Part shown: in pieces, positions 1 to 15,570 of the stretch
How positions within the stretch are numbered: position 1 is the first letter of the stretch
How the letters are laid out: each line of letters begins with the position of its first letter
From: Ridgeia piscesae
Taxonomy: Eukaryota > Annelida > Polychaeta > Sabellida > Siboglinidae
Direction: 5' to 3'
Assembly: GCA_025642075.2 (NCBI GenBank)
Contig: JAODUO010001319.1
Location: forward strand, 123,501 to 187,500
DNA length: 64,000 bases
Made by a program: the position numbers and the translations under genes
Notes under the pieces: generated by a model
The model's input: only the letters and a program-made list of their open reading frames with translations
What the model was told of the DNA's origin: nothing
Databases searched by the model: none

Positions 1-2204
<2,204 letters not shown>

Positions 2205-2542
2205 TCAGTTGGTCGAATTCATATCAGGCTGAAGTAGACCTAGCACGCCCCCTATGAGATGCAGACTCCCAACACACAACACCTGAAGGTGGCAGCACTT
2301 GTGCAACACCTCCGGTACTTTCCCGATGTCATTTGTGGCTGCTTCAAACAAAGGGTCGCGCCCTTGTGAAATCCACTGGAGTGCGTCATGAATACTTGCA
2401 AACACATGGGTTGCGCTGGCTGAAGGAATGTCGTTTCGATCACCTGAGACGTTTTGCTCTGACATGAGTTTGAGCCATGCATTTTCATTGGTCACACACT
2501 TGTTCTGTGTTGTTTGTGGCGCCACCGTGTAGTTTGTTTGGT
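2205..2542 (-). CDS. FPGS: FPGS terminal exon
   Basis: This is the last coding exon, with its acceptor at 2543-2544 (rc CTACAG|ACC). It encodes a polar linker, then [20 protein letters not shown] and the C-terminal [18 protein letters not shown], ending at TGA (2205-2207). Both segments match the typical FPGS C-terminus. Confidence 0.95.
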
Positions 2543-5500
2543 CTGTAGGAGTAATGTACTACGTTAATTTGGCAAATATTTATGAGTAAATACAGAGTCT
2601 TGAATTGATTTAACATCATATACTCAAACAATCAAAATATGTAATAGATTCTCAAGCATTTCTTATAACACATGCAGCACAAACTATCAGGGGTTGGCGT
2701 AAATAAAACTTCTAAATGCATCACATGTTGCAACATTTAGATTATGACACCAAACCCACCCTAGAGAATAAAATTAAAGACGCCCAAATAAGGCTTTGAA
2801 TGTCACAAAAACATGCTGCCATCTTATGATTTTAAGTACAAAAATGGTTTGTCTCGAAAACCTGCCATTTTGTGTATGAACTGATATTGAACTGCTCAGT
2901 ATATGGGTTATTAACTTATAACAATTGCAACAAGTAGATGTTTCGGTTTCCGTGTCTGAATATGTACTGTCACTACGATATGTGATATTTGAGAGACTAC
3001 GCCATAGTTAGCTCACCTGCTTTCTTGCTGTATGTGCTTGCAAAGTTCGGACAAAAGACGGCACAGTCAAAGTCACATGGCTGCAACAATATACGCATCA
3101 ACATAACAAGATAATCAAAACAAATTACAAGTCACTCAGACTGCTGTTATGGACCAACACTGTTCGTAATTAAAGTACAGAATGACTCACTCCATATAAA
3201 TCAATACAAATTCCTGCATGATTGACAAATACCCCCGGGAATGTATTATGGTTTCTCAGTGTGCTTGCATACACATACTATACACTAATCAGCATCTCCT
3301 GTGTTAGGGGTATTCTTTGTTTAACTCTGTATTATATATTCTTGTGCTGTCTGAAAACATCAGTTGATATAGTTTGTCCACATCTGTGGCACGTTATGCA
3401 AATATCATGCGTGTCTTCAACTTTTAACTGTAAAGTTTTTCATTGTATATACCCCCATTTTACGTGTAATTTATTATCTGCGAGATAGCCAGATCTTTCA
3501 ATGTTAGGAAATGAAGCACACAATGCAAAAAAAGATGGACTCCACCGTGGCGATGTTGTGTGAGCACTGGAACGATTTGGACTGTGTTTTATAAAATGAC
3601 ATAAGGTCTAGCAGATAAAATAACTTGATGGAGTGATGCTTACAAGAAGATACTTGAGCAGTGATTCCGGGGACCGGTCTCCCGTACAGTTGAATACCAG
3701 CACCCTTGCCACGCTTCCCCTGTAAACACACAGTGTTCATGGCACACGTCACACACGGCAGTGTTCTCATGGCACACGTCACACACGGCAGTGTTCTCAT
3801 GGCACACGTCACACACGGCAATGTTCTCATGGCACTCGTCACACACGGCAGTGTTCTCATGGCACACGTCACACACGGCAGTGTTCTCATGGCACACGTC
3901 ACACACAGCAGTGTTCTCATGGCACACGTCACACAGCAGTGTTCTCATGGCACACGTCACACAGCAGTGTTTTCATGGCACACGTCATACACAGTGTTCT
4001 CGTGGCACTCGTCACACAGTGTTTTCATGGCATTCGTCACACACACAGTGTTTTCATGTCACACGTCACACACGGCAGTGTTGTCATGGCACCGTCACAC
4101 ATGGCAGTGTTCTCATGGCACATGTCACACACGGCAGTGTTCTCATGGCACACGTCATACACAGTGTTCTCGTGGCACACATCACAAACGGCAGTGTTCT
4201 CATGGCACACGTCATACACACTGTTCTCGTGGCACACATCACAAACGGCAGTGTTCTCGTGGCACACGTCTCACACACACAGTGTTCTCATGTCACATCT
4301 CCACTCTCTGTCCATCACACACTGCTAGGTCATGTGCATTCTTCAATATAATATTTTCTATTTAAATAATTATATAAATGAAAATATATATTAAAATAAA
4401 CACTGAATAAACATAAAATACATATAAAATAAATGGTGAAACGAAACTTGATAAATGTTCAATAGCCTTGTAAGTAAATATGCATTTTTCATGTGGTTAT
4501 AGTCAATATTTATTTTGTACATGAAGACACTGTTTATTTGATGTGTATATAACCTTCACTATGATAACTGAGTTGTTACAGTGTTGCTTACCCATATCTT
4601 TGACTCTCTTGTGCTGACGAGTCCTTGAACCAGTGTACACAGGCCTAAAACAACAGTGCCATATACTACAAGGGCAAGCCACAACATTACATAAGTTTGC
4701 GCCACACCCATTTTGCAACAGTACACAACAATTTCTGAACTTTGCAAATGGCTGACACCACTATGGTTCCATTGTTAGATTCAGTGGATTTCTTACAAAC
4801 TATCTCAATTTCACAGGAAAGCGACAAGGGAGTGTTTCAAATATTTTATAAATATAAACTTACTTTTACTTCTGTGAAAGTTCAGAGTGGATGTTGGCAT
4901 TATCCTAGGCAAAAATCCAAGATAACTTCTGTTTACTTGATACCATCATAACTTGGTACAGAACTTGCCAAACAGAAATGAATTTCCTACAAAAGAACAT
5001 GACTGGCTTTTGCTTTACCTCCAGACTCAGTGGGGTGTGTGCGCCATCCAGGTAATAGGTGATTCCCGTTTTCTCTATGACCTGGTTACGTCCCGCCCAG
5101 CGACATGTGCTGACACCTGGGGGAAACCACGGATTGATACAAATGAATACCTGGATAAAACGTTGATTGAATTTATTAACCATTTTCATACAGGATGTCC
5201 CTTACACAGCATCACCACTTGTGACACATCAGTACCGTAGGCTGCTACTGAGATTTTGGCAAGCTTTGCCATTCAAAGCATTTTAACTCATAATTACCTA
5301 CTTGGAGTCACTTGTTGTATACAATGGCCAAGCTGATATAATTCTGCATTTAGTCGTTGCTGTAGTTTATTGTTGCACACTAATAGTTTACCGATTTTCT
5401 CGTTTTTTGAAGATGGATTATCGTCTCCTGTGATGGCTACAATGGTGGAAGGCAGTATTTCAACCAGTGATTTGCCATCATATCTTTTTGGATGGCTTAT

Positions 5501-6238
5501 TTGATAGTTTTAGCAAAAAAACAATATATCCGATGATGATCACGTTCAAAACTACGACATGTTGGCAAACTTAACAACGAAATTGACCGATTAGTTTTGA
5601 TAAATACTTGGATGCTGGTGATGATAAAAGTTACAGAATAAAACCGGAGCAAGATCAGTGTACTGTGCTGTCAGTCAAACATAGTACACCTCATTTTATT
5701 CATTATCGTTGATTTTAAAGGAGATTGTCAACATTGCTGCACATCACTGGGAATGCCGTACTCAGTGGTCACAGCAGATCAGGGGTGTAGGACTGAAATG
5801 GTTAAAAGAAACTGTCACCATGAAGAATCACCTAAGGCCTCCTTCTCTGTGATTGCGAATGGTTCAGCCACTCCAACAGCGTCTGTGTGAGGCTGGTTCT
5901 CAGGGAGATGGTCTCCTTCTCCCATCCGGGACAGGGCAGTCAAGTCCCTTCCTGAAACAATGTATTGCACAGTTATACAGAAACATGTGTATCTTCAAAT
6001 GGAGGGACATCCCGTGTTAATCAGCATTGGCCTATTCTGCATGTGAGCGAGACACCTGCCCAGTTCATGCCTCATAAATTTAGTGGTTTGGGTTGAAACG
6101 TACACATCATAATCTAATCTATCAATGTTTTGTTGTCACTGTTTCTGCAGAGAGCTATATTTTAAAACGTTTCTAAAAAATGCTGCTTTTTAGACGATTT
6201 GTTAATTTTAGCAATAAATTTAAATATTGATGATCTTT

Positions 6239-6288
<50 letters not shown>

Positions 6289-9200
6289 TATCAGTTTAAA
6301 GCTTACCATTTATGGAATGCAGACACATACAATAGTCTCTAGTTCTGTTACAGCAGCTAAATATCCACCTTATGAGAGGCTATGTTATGTGTAATCTGTG
6401 CCAACCTGCACAGTGACGCTGTCTCCAGATGCGAGCCAACTGAAGTGCCAGCGAGACGTTGAGGACCTGTTTCTCCCCCGGTATCCCCAGGTGGCACTGG
6501 TGTTGCTGCCAATCGTAGCAGTCGAGGGGCGGAGCGATGCTGAGTGAGCACTGAAACACCAAGTAGGTCCTCCTACATTGCTTAGGTGAATACACAGGTG
6601 TCACATCACGAATAAATATCCACTACAAAATCACAATGTTAAGATTAAAAAGTTACAAATTTTGCAGCTTAATATGCACATAAATTATTTTGGGTTAAAA
6701 ACGAAAACTTTATAATTAATGTGTCCTTCACCATTCATTTGAAATCGTTTTTATTATGGTAACAATAACTGTTATATGATAACAGTTACAGCAGTTATTG
6801 CTACATCATTAGAAGAGGACATTATTTATTTATTATTGATACAAAATATGACAGGTTCCTAGCTAAACAAAACCATGAAATATGTTACAATTCAGTTACT
6901 TGTAGACTGAATCTTTCTTCTTCTTCGCCTTTTCCCACTAGGTGGGGCCAGCGGCCCGAATTCTTGATTTCCAGAATGTTCTGTCCTGGGCATCATCTGG
7001 GGTGATTCACAGTGCCTGCATCCACCTCCCCCTTGGTGTTTTTCCTGGCACTCTCATGTCAACAACTGCTCTCACTTCGTTGTTTTCTTCCATTCTCTGC
7101 ATGTGTCCATACCAGCGTAGTCTCATTTCTCTTATTTTCTCTTGTCTACTATTCACTCCAAGAGAATGTAGACTGAATACCATTTAAAATGAATTGCTAT
7201 CCCTCGTTAGATTATATTAATTCATGTCTGACAACTTACTCCAATTTCTTGTGCCCTGTGCACCATCACCTCCAGAGAGTTCCCAGGCTGGGGAACTGTC
7301 AAGGCTGGGACTCCGGACTGAAACGACAGGGAAATAGTAACAAACCTTGCAATACAGGACAACAAGTTAAAAACAAGCCACTGTTTTCTTGCTGGTATGT
7401 GGAATGGAACAAGCAAAGTATTATTATATTTGTATTAACATTATACTTTATTTTTGTATTGTAGTTAGTTGATTGTTGTAAATACTGCTGAACAGAATTG
7501 TATTTTTGATTTTAGTATATAAATAAAGTTATTATAATTATTCACTGAGCAGTGAGCAGAAGACTGCGGTTCATTCACTTCACAAGTGTGTCAGGTTTTT
7601 AACATAGGTAAACAACTACCTTAAAAATACCAGCTTTGTGCCATGCGATCTGCTCCACGGTGTTGCCTAGCAACTGAGTATGGTCGATATCGAGGCTGGT
7701 AACTCCTGTGACGACTGGGGACCTGTTGACAACAACCACATAAAATCTCCATGCCAACTCCACCTCAAAACAGTGAACAAGTAGAATGTGTTTCATGTGT
7801 GTGAAATTATTAAAGATCATAAGTAGTATTTTATTCTGTCATTAGTTTGTGTCTTTAAAAATGAAAAAAGTTCCTAAAACAATTAAAATGTCTCGCTCTA
7901 AAAAAACTGCAGTATGTTGGCTTAACTGAACATTTGCAGGTTTTTCTTGACAAAAACATGTGCACATTGTTTTATTTTAAAACAAGGTGTTTGTTACTGA
8001 AGGCTAATGTTGCTATGTGGAAATGCATTACTGATTAGAAGCAAATAATCATATACCTTATAGTATCAATACGATTTAATACTGTTATGACCTCAAGATA
8101 ACTACCAGTACATACTATCTCCAGACCTGACTGTAAACTAGTACTAGAGATTTTACATCACGTATGACCTATTAACCTAGTTACTTGTAACCTACTAACC
8201 TGATTGATGACCTACTGACCTGATTATGTTTGTGCTGTCATACTCTCCACCTATACCAACCTCGACTACCGACACATCCACCTGCAATGTCACAGTCAAA
8301 GACGTTTACTTCCCACATCTCATGACAAAGCTGCAGGCAGGCATTACTAGTCAGTGTTTATCATTCTTCAAGTGAGGTTACTGTTTATAAATATAAATGT
8401 TCTTAACATACCCAAAGATTAGATTATCTATTAAACATGAAACAGAAATTACACAACTAATAATTTATACTCACTTCAACGTTTCAGCCATCATCGGCAG
8501 CCTTCTTCAGGCGTTGAAGTGAGTAGAAATTATTAGTTGTGTAATCATGAAATTTGATTCCTGAATAATATACTTCCAACTTGATGAACATTTTCACGAA
8601 TGAAACAGAAAGTTTAGGCTTTAGGGTCATCAGGTGTTTCTGTGAAGGTTAAAGGTTACCTGAAACACAACGGTGGTCAATCAGTGAGAATCTACAGACT
8701 GAACTGACCTGGCAGCACACAAAGTTATGTAGATACACAACATTTTTAAAACCTGTTATGGACATGTAGAAATATCACAGGATGGGTAAAAAATCTGAAG
8801 CAAAATATGTCTTTTAAAATCTTACAGATTGTCAGTTATGCTTTGAAACTGGGTTTCACATGTGTGTTTGGAGTTTATTTGTATTTATTTATTGCAGAGC
8901 ACAGTGGCTCAAGAGTAGAGCTTCGGACTCTCGACTAAAAGAATCCGGGTTTTAATCCTGTGCTGCGGTGTTAAAACCTTGGGCAAGTTTTTTTTATTCT
9001 ACATTGCTCCAGTTCACTCAGGCTATATAAATGAGTACCTGGCAATACACAAATAGTAGATATGTGTATGAGCAGCCTTTGCGCAATAATTTTAGCATAT
9101 GGCTGGATGCTTCCCAGAGAATTGAGATGGTGTCTGAGTGAACAGGTCTGTCAAGGATGTAAAGTGTAAAGCGCTTTGAACAAACCTGAGGATTGGATAC

Positions 9201-12200
9201 TGTGCTATATAAGAACTTACCTTTACTTTTTAATTTTAGGATACATTTTATCCTGCATAGAGCCCTGTCTGGCATTTGTTAATTATGCATCTGCTTTTGG
9301 CAAACTTGTAAAATTCGGAGAAAATTGCTTGTGTGTCAATGTGTAAGTGCGTATGTTCGTAGGTGACTGACCGGTTGAGTGAGAGAGGTAAAAACGCATC
9401 GCAAAAACAATGAGACACAACAATGCAGTTATATCAAACAACGGCAGAACGCATCAACTATCTTCGGTGTTGAACGCTGTTATTGATAACAGCAAGTGGT
9501 CAAAATGCTGATTGGAAAGTAAATTGGTATGTAAACATTACAGCTTACCTTCTCCTGCAGAAAGACCTTGAATGCCATGATTGTGAGAAATCGGAAGTAG
9601 GCAGGCATCACCCCATTGTGTGCAGCCTACAATGTCATTGTTTCATATAATATGGCTAATTTGTTGCTAATCAAAATATATTCCACTGGCGCGCTCACTG
9701 TCAACATAATTGTTTTTTTATTTATAATTCACATTTCATTGATTTTTTCATGATTAATTCAGGCACCCCGTCACCGATGATTTTGTAAAACTACCATGCC
9801 AGGCACACTGCTAAAATGAGAACATGCAGAATAATTTAATGTTACAGAATTGTTCCATTTTTTAAATAAAGTTACAATACATAAAACATGTATCCCCTAA
9901 AAATGCTTATCTAAAGAAAATGGCTAAAAACTAAAATGCAAGTCATCACATTTGTAAAACCCAGGCGAGCAATAAAACGCTCGCCTAAATATACAAAATA
10001 ATCTACGCAAGATTTTTACTTTTGTTTTAATTACCCAGTACTTATTTGCGTCTTTGTGTAAACATCTATGGTTGCATATGTACATTTAAACACATCATTT
10101 ATCATGTTAGTCATCTTATTAGCGTTACGTGGTTTGATAATCGTAATTAGCGCAAGCGTTAAATCGCTCCCTAGACGGGTGTTTTGCGTGAGCAAGAGCG
10201 ATCGCTTGCCTTAAAAACGAAACACTGAAAATGGCTGCTTATTTTATGCAAGAAAGAAGACTCACCTTTGTATTTTGGAATTTGTCGTAACACAGCCAAA
10301 AGTAATGGCTGAATGCCTGCTTTGAAAGGGGCTCACCGTTAATTCGGATTCTCTCTCGTACCTCCACCAAATGTGGTGAACTGAAATGGTCAGCATACAT
10401 GACCTCTAGCAATCATTGCAGTGCATTCTGGGTATGTCAAGTCTAATTAATATCCATGCCACAAAAGTCATCAACTGGATTTCACTGCTCTTAAAATGTC
10501 ACCATTTATGAGTTATGACAGACCTAAGATTTCAATCCAGGTAAATTATGGATGTCATCACTATATATGCAGGAAGTGGTTTTCTTTCCCACAAACCCGT
10601 CCACATTTAGACACCAGATGCCATCACGTGTATATTAAACAGTCGCGAAAATACGTAAAAACAACATTTTTGGCGAGACACAAGAATTTGTCATACATGT
10701 TCACAGATTATAAAACAAACCTGAAAAAGCCCGTCTTGTAGCCATGTCTTCGTAGTATGCTCTCACAGAATGCACAAGTTGACCCTTTGCCCTTTGTACC
10801 ACTCACATGAATCACTGACAACTTATCTAGGTCGTCAAGCTGAAACATTGTACATTTCTGTCAGATACCTCCCCATAGACCAATAATTTGTAATCCAAGT
10901 CGCACAATAATAAGGAACTTGTTTTGATAGCTATGTTGCCGAGCAAAACATACTGATGCCTGATTTGCACATATTCTACCATGACATGTAACTTAGTAAC
11001 AATCAAGATTTAACCAGATTTAACAAGATTGTCCCCTAGAGAATCAATTCTATGGCAGATGGACAATGCAACCCTTTGGCTTATCGAGAGTCCAACCTAA
11101 TCAATCTAAGTGTACCCCGCCCTTCTGTGGTATATGTCGATTTTATTTTAAACATTAACACTATTACCACCTACACAATCGGCTGATAATCTGTTCCATT
11201 CATTTACTGTTCTTTGTGAAAATTAGAATTTTCTAATATCTAGTCTACACTGCTTCTTTGCTAATGTAACTCCATGTCCTCTAGTCCTTCTCCCTTCCTT
11301 AACCGAGAATTAAATATTTCTGTCAATATCTTCATACCCATCCAATATTTTTAAACACTTCGGTCTGATCTTCTGTCAGTCTCCTGGTTTCTAGTGTTGT
11401 TAAACCACATTCTTTTAGACGCATTTCCTAATTAATATCTCTGAGTTTTGGTATCATTTTGGTTACTCTCCTTTGTACTCTTCCTAGCATATTTATATCC
11501 TTCTTGCGATATAGCCTCCATGCTTGTACACAATATTCTATGAGGCTTAACTATTGTGTTGTAGTCTTCTATCAATAAGCCATTTTTTCTCCAGTTAATC
11601 ATACAATTTCCTATGCCATGGGCCCTTAGTTTAAGTAGTAATCTGTGATGGCACTTTGTCGAAGGCTTTTTAAAAATCAGTAGTAGATTACAAGATGTCT
11701 GATGAACTTTAGTTATATAACATGATTAACATCAGTTATGTAATCAGTATTTTATAAGTATCAGTGTAGCTTAAATATCTGTGAGCCTTTTGTTCTGGAT
11801 ACAAATCACATGGTTTCTGTGAAAATTTGATAAATGACATGATCACATGAATTTACCCAAAATCTACATAAATTAAAGTTTTCCCTCAAATATGAGCTCT
11901 ATGTAGTGTAGCAAAGCACTAATAGGTTGAATATTTGGCAAACATAGTCTAATAAAGAATGGTAGGTGTAACCCGATGTAACTTTAAAAAAAAAGGTGAG
12001 TGTAATTCTGTTTAATTAAAAAATTTCATATAACTGATGTCTGAAGTTAAGCATTCTGTCAACTTTCAAAATTTGCTAGGGATCACTATTTAGGGCGGTA
12101 TTATATTTTTCGGCATCACACAAAAACTGAAAATGGCATGTATTCAAGGACATGTTTATATCCTGAATTTCATACCATGACCTCCAACTTGCATGGTGAT

Positions 12201-15200
12201 CACTCAAGCGTGTGATTGAGCCATTGAGGCCCTAGTGGGGTTACCAATTTAGTGTAAATAGATATATTTCGACATGTGGTCAGTGAATAATTTTATTCTA
12301 AAAAAATGGTATGTTCTTAGCAAATTTTTAGTAGCATATTTGACATGATTCAGCAAGTCGTCTGCTCACACTGATGTCTGCTCTGCTGGCCAGCTGCACT
12401 GTCTCGGGCAGACTGAGTTGTTTGAGAGCATTCAGTTGTCTCGCCTTCTCCAACACAGCTGCATTCGACTGCAAAGTATTCAATGTCCGCACAGCTTCCT
12501 GTAATATAGTAACACACCAATTGATGTAGCTGAGATACTTAATTAGAACCTTCCTGTATTAAATTATTGAAGAACTGTGTGGTTATACTGATACAGTGAA
12601 TAGATCTATAATATTATATAATCAAAATATTATACCACATCCCAGCAAACAACGACCCATGATTTCATATGTTCTGTAAGTGAATTCACGAGTTCAACTG
12701 GCTCAATTCATGTGAATTCACTGGATTCTGTGAACAAATTTGGTGTGTCGACACATGCATACCGTGAAATCACGAGTTTTTCACGTGGCACATACCAGTA
12801 AAACCGTACCAGTTCTGACCCAGTACGACTCTTGTCTAACTCGTTCAAAACTTGTGACAACAGCTAGGCAGAACATGTGTATTCATGTGAATACACATAA
12901 AAACACGTACTGTTGGAGCGGTACCAATTACGAACCAGTATGACATGTGCCAACTGGTTCAGAAATGGTTCCTTGTTTGCTGGGATGGTAATTAATACCC
13001 TATTGTTCCCACAGATGTTCACTGCCTAATAATATATGTAGACAGACGTGAATGAAGTCATGCCCGTAAATACATTTTCAGGTTTTAGTATAATCTGTCA
13101 AACAAACGCCAAGTGTTTTGGTAAATTTGCTGAATCTCTCTTTATTATGTGTTGCCTACCGTTGGCTGTGATGTTTATATAATTTGTGTGTTTGCCCATC
13201 CCAAAATTGCACGTACTACTCATGTCTTACTAAAAACACACGCACCCAAGCCAACGTACGCTGCACAATGCACATGCATCTGTTAAGAACAATATGGCCA
13301 GCATATTATATAAATACATATATTAGTACCATATTACCTGCCTATTGTAACATGTATTGATACAAATTTGGTTATCATTCAGCACATACTCTGGTGTTGG
13401 TGGCTATTACAAATGTGGCAGCAGCTACAATCATTATAGATATGATTCAACTTATATTTACAGATTGAAACAGCTTGAGTCATGATACTATGCATGGAAT
13501 ATTAATTATAATTCATTGAAATAACAAAAAAATTACACTTTGAGCATTGTGTCAATAATTTCAAAATATTCAAAGTTTAACAAGGAAAGGATTTAATATG
13601 TCATAATTAATGTCTCCTCAATCTTGTCACCGGACACAACAAATCCGATGCAATAGATGGGCAATTCCACGTTAACGGAATTACAATTCACAATTTTGTT
13701 TGGTTTATAATGGTTATATTTTCCTATTCAGCGTGTGCCTACAAAAGAAACTTAAACACGATTTGAAGTCCACACTACCCCCGTACAAGTTCCAGTGGTA
13801 CCTATTAAGAAGTGTAACATTATTCTGAAATTATGGCTGTTTTAATTTTGGTAATGGAATTACACAGAAAATTTTAACATCAGTTTTTATTAAATGTTAT
13901 TTTACATATATTGTCTGAAATCTGCAATGTACCAGGGCCACAGCAGCTAGCATTAATAAATAGACCTAAATTTACCTTGTAATGGAGAGAATTTTACTCA
14001 TGATATATGTACCGTTCTTTTATAGTGAACAGGTTTTGGTCGGTAAAGGAACTTACGTGCTGCTATATGGTAATGGAATTACAGAGTCTGACTATTTTTG
14101 GAATAAAACATCAATTAATAATTGATACTAATTTTTTCTTTTCTGCAAGATTACAAAACACCATAAATTCATGTTCTACTAAAAAACCAATTGTACTGGC
14201 CAATAATTGTACACACAGTACAGCTATGTATTTCACATTTAATTCAAAATCAGTCAAAAGCAGTTATTGAACTCCAGTCCGTCCGTGGGTCAGGAAGGAT
14301 GTTAATATCACAATCTTTATCAGTTGAGGAAGTCAATATATCTTCAACATCAGGCCAAACATATTTACATAGTTCAACACACTTCAAGTTGTCACCTTAG
14401 TTTAAAAACTGTTATTGTAATTCCGTTACCAAAATGTAATTCCGTTACCATGATTCCCACAAGATGAGAAAAGACACACACAAATTGTGTAATCTTACCT
14501 ATTTGTGGGTGTATCTAATAAGAGAATTTCAAGTAATTTTTACTGTTAATTTTGATCACTTGTTGGCTCTCAGGAAAACTTTATGTACTTTTTCGGTAAT
14601 GGAATTACATAATAAATATATGAAAATGTATGACTATCCATATCAAAATATGGCTTATGCAGTACAAGTTGCTTTCTGAATTTTGAATACATACAGTATG
14701 AACTTTGTAAATCTGTAAAACAAAGGTAAATTAGTTAATAGTTAATGGTAAGATGGTAGGGGTTTCTGTTGGCCCTTGTTTTTCCATTAGTTTGATTGCT
14801 AAGAATTAACTCCATTAGAAACGCAATTAAAAAAATTGTGAACTGACGGCACAATGGGGCGTGAATTTCACATATGTTTTACATCAGTGGTACAACTTTT
14901 ACACTGTTTCAACAAGATTACATTTTTAGCAGCCTGGGCTCTCCAATACGGAATTGCCCAGATGATACCATATGGTATGTAAGGCTACAGTTTAAATTTA
15001 ACATTTTACCTAAATCATCAAAATTAGTTTGTTCTCCCAAGTTCCTACATTATGCATTGCCCGTGGTTATGTGAAAGGAGTATCTTAACGGCAGATATGT
15101 TAATATTAATCAATTTTCATTATAGCCATAACATAATTTATGACTGCTACACAGGGTAAATTAAATTTAAGCTATGCAGAGAGTATGTATCGTATGGTAT

Positions 15201-15570
15201 TGCATGTAATAGGAGCTCAGGCTAAATGGATGAACTCGCTAATATCGGGATGTGGACACCATCACGCGGTTTTGTTTACATAGTGACAACCCCATCAGGC
15301 ATTGCGCATAAACATGCGCTGTCGATCTATCACGCAAATTATTTAAAAAATTATTGATTATACCTCGTAAGATTTAGACATTTCGTGACTGGCGGCCGGT
15401 AATCCCACACTAAGATGACGAACAAATTTGTGCAGCCACTGTGACATGCCACTATGAACACAGAACTTTGATCCAGTCGCATGTAACTGACACACATGGA
15501 CTGCTCCAGAACGCACTCTAGCCACACCCCTCCACACGCCAGAGTACATTCGACGCAGATGCCAAAACAT
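2205..15570 (-). CDS. FPGS: Folylpolyglutamate synthase, 15 coding exons, complete
   Basis: FPGS adds gamma-linked glutamates to folates, using ATP, and so retains them in cytosol and mitochondria. Exons in coding order: 15364-15570, 12370-12498, 10721-10839, 10266-10380, 9549-9626, 8220-8281, 7620-7722, 7240-7317, 6406-6550, 5832-5951, 5019-5116, 4592-4644, 3644-3719, 3017-3080, 2205-2542. All join with AG/GT borders and matching phase to 1785 nt, 594 codons plus stop, close to the roughly 587 of the human enzyme, which as I recall also has 15 exons. Visible motifs: P-loop [11 protein letters not shown] near residues 123-133, [36 protein letters not shown] near 245-251, [17 protein letters not shown] near 406-413 and the C-terminal [13 protein letters not shown]. 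The first 61 residues are rich in Arg and His and low in acid, as in a mitochondrial leader. Met62 (MSKSYEEAV) aligns with the cytosolic start of vertebrate FPGS. The gene faces MAP2K7 head to head. Confidence 0.95.
3731..4300. repeat. 30-bp minisatellite in FPGS intron 12
   Basis: About 18 copies of a unit of about 30 bp (TGTTCTCATGGCACACGTCA followed by CACACGGCAG), with shorter variants toward the right. The array starts about 12 bp upstream of the FPGS exon 13 acceptor (exon 3644-3719), so it occupies the acceptor end of the intron. The Met-Ala-His-Val-Thr type open frames across it are artefacts of a unit length divisible by three. Confidence 0.93.
6243..6284. repeat. (AT)n microsatellite
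   Basis: About 42 bp of AT dinucleotides in the FPGS intron between exons 9 and 10. Confidence 0.97.
6930..7165 (-). mobile_element. LINE 3'-end fragment (non-LTR retrotransposon)
   Basis: Read on the minus strand, frames here give pieces such as [19 protein letters not shown] and, after frameshifts, IRAAGPT followed by WEKAKKKK. This resembles the conserved C-terminal tail of many LINE ORF2 proteins (…DAQDR..W…IRAADPT…GK, then Lys-rich). A short AAGAAG-like tail ends the fragment. It is 5'-truncated and frameshifted, in the FPGS intron between exons 8 and 9. The clade was not resolved. Confidence 0.6.
8448..8545. repeat. Fold-back (inverted repeat) element
   Basis: Two arms of about 34 bp (ATTACACAACTAATAATTTA and onward) face each other around a loop of about 30 bp. 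On the minus strand the loop reads CCTGAAGAAGGCTGCCGATG then ATGGCTGAAACG. The whole can form one long hairpin. It sits in the FPGS intron between exons 5 and 6, 167 bp upstream (in gene sense) of exon 6. Confidence 0.85.
8893..9232 (+). mobile_element. tRNA-derived SINE
   Basis: The 5' end looks like a tRNA. It has an A-box-like TGGCTCAAGAGTAGAGC, then a B-box-like GGGTTTTAATCCT at 8947-8959. A central tRNA-unrelated part (CCAGTTCACTCAGG, then GAGTACCTGGCAATA) follows. The tail includes AAAGCGCTTTGAACAAACC and CTATATAAGAACTTACC, as in metazoan SINE and LINE 3' ends. The Pol III boxes are degenerate, so it is probably an old copy. Confidence 0.75.
10721..10839 (-). CDS. FPGS: FPGS exon 3: ATP-binding P-loop
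   Basis: The exon reads [20 protein letters not shown] and continues into [18 protein letters not shown]. It contains the Mur-ligase/FPGS family glycine-rich nucleotide loop (SGTKGKGS). The exon enters in phase 0 and leaves in phase 2. The next exon (10266-10380) completes the Ser of FSSPHLVEV, which fixes the border. Confidence 0.95.
11005..11690 (-). mobile_element. CR1-like LINE, 5'-truncated copy A
   Basis: This stretch matches the left part of a second copy at 43136-44760, for example CCTTTGGCTTATCGAGAGTC, TATGTCGATTTTATTTT and TGATAATCTGTTCCATTCA. Read on the minus strand, it is the C-terminal part of a CR1/L2-type reverse-transcriptase ORF plus 3' UTR. Many indels and stops are present. 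It lies in FPGS intron 2. Confidence 0.8.
12065..12350. repeat. Dispersed repeat related to the element at 62264-62662
   Basis: It shares GCTAGGGATCA, a CGGTATTATAT core, ATGGCATGTATTC and GGACATGTTTAT with 62280-62390. The right end also has TTAGCAAATTTTTAGTAG, close to the other copy's right terminus. The middle differs. It is an older relative of the same TIR family. Confidence 0.7.
12641..12984. mobile_element. Short TIR element (MITE-like)
   Basis: The ends are inverted: CCCAGCAAACAACGACCCAT at the left against the reverse complement CCCAGCAAACAAGGAACCAT at the right (17-18 of 20 matching). The 344 bp between have no coding capacity and carry internal inverted motifs (GTGAATTCAC; GTATTCATGTGAATAC). 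No clear target-site duplication was seen, so the superfamily is open. It is in FPGS intron 2, upstream of exon 2 of the gene. Confidence 0.6.
15364..15570 (-). CDS. FPGS: FPGS exon 1: leader and two candidate starts
   Basis: This exon codes for residues 1-69 and ends KSYE before a GTATAA donor. Upstream methionines (residues 1, 8 and 43) precede a leader with many Arg and His residues. Met62 lies exactly where the shorter cytosolic form begins in vertebrates. This suggests alternative start use for mitochondrial and cytosolic FPGS. The leader function is inferred from composition only. Confidence 0.85.

Noticed and set aside
3504..4365. [10 protein letters not shown] and MAHVTHGSV repeat frames
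   Set aside because: 30-bp minisatellite in FPGS intron 12; only 3644-3719 is coding (FPGS exon 13, different frame).
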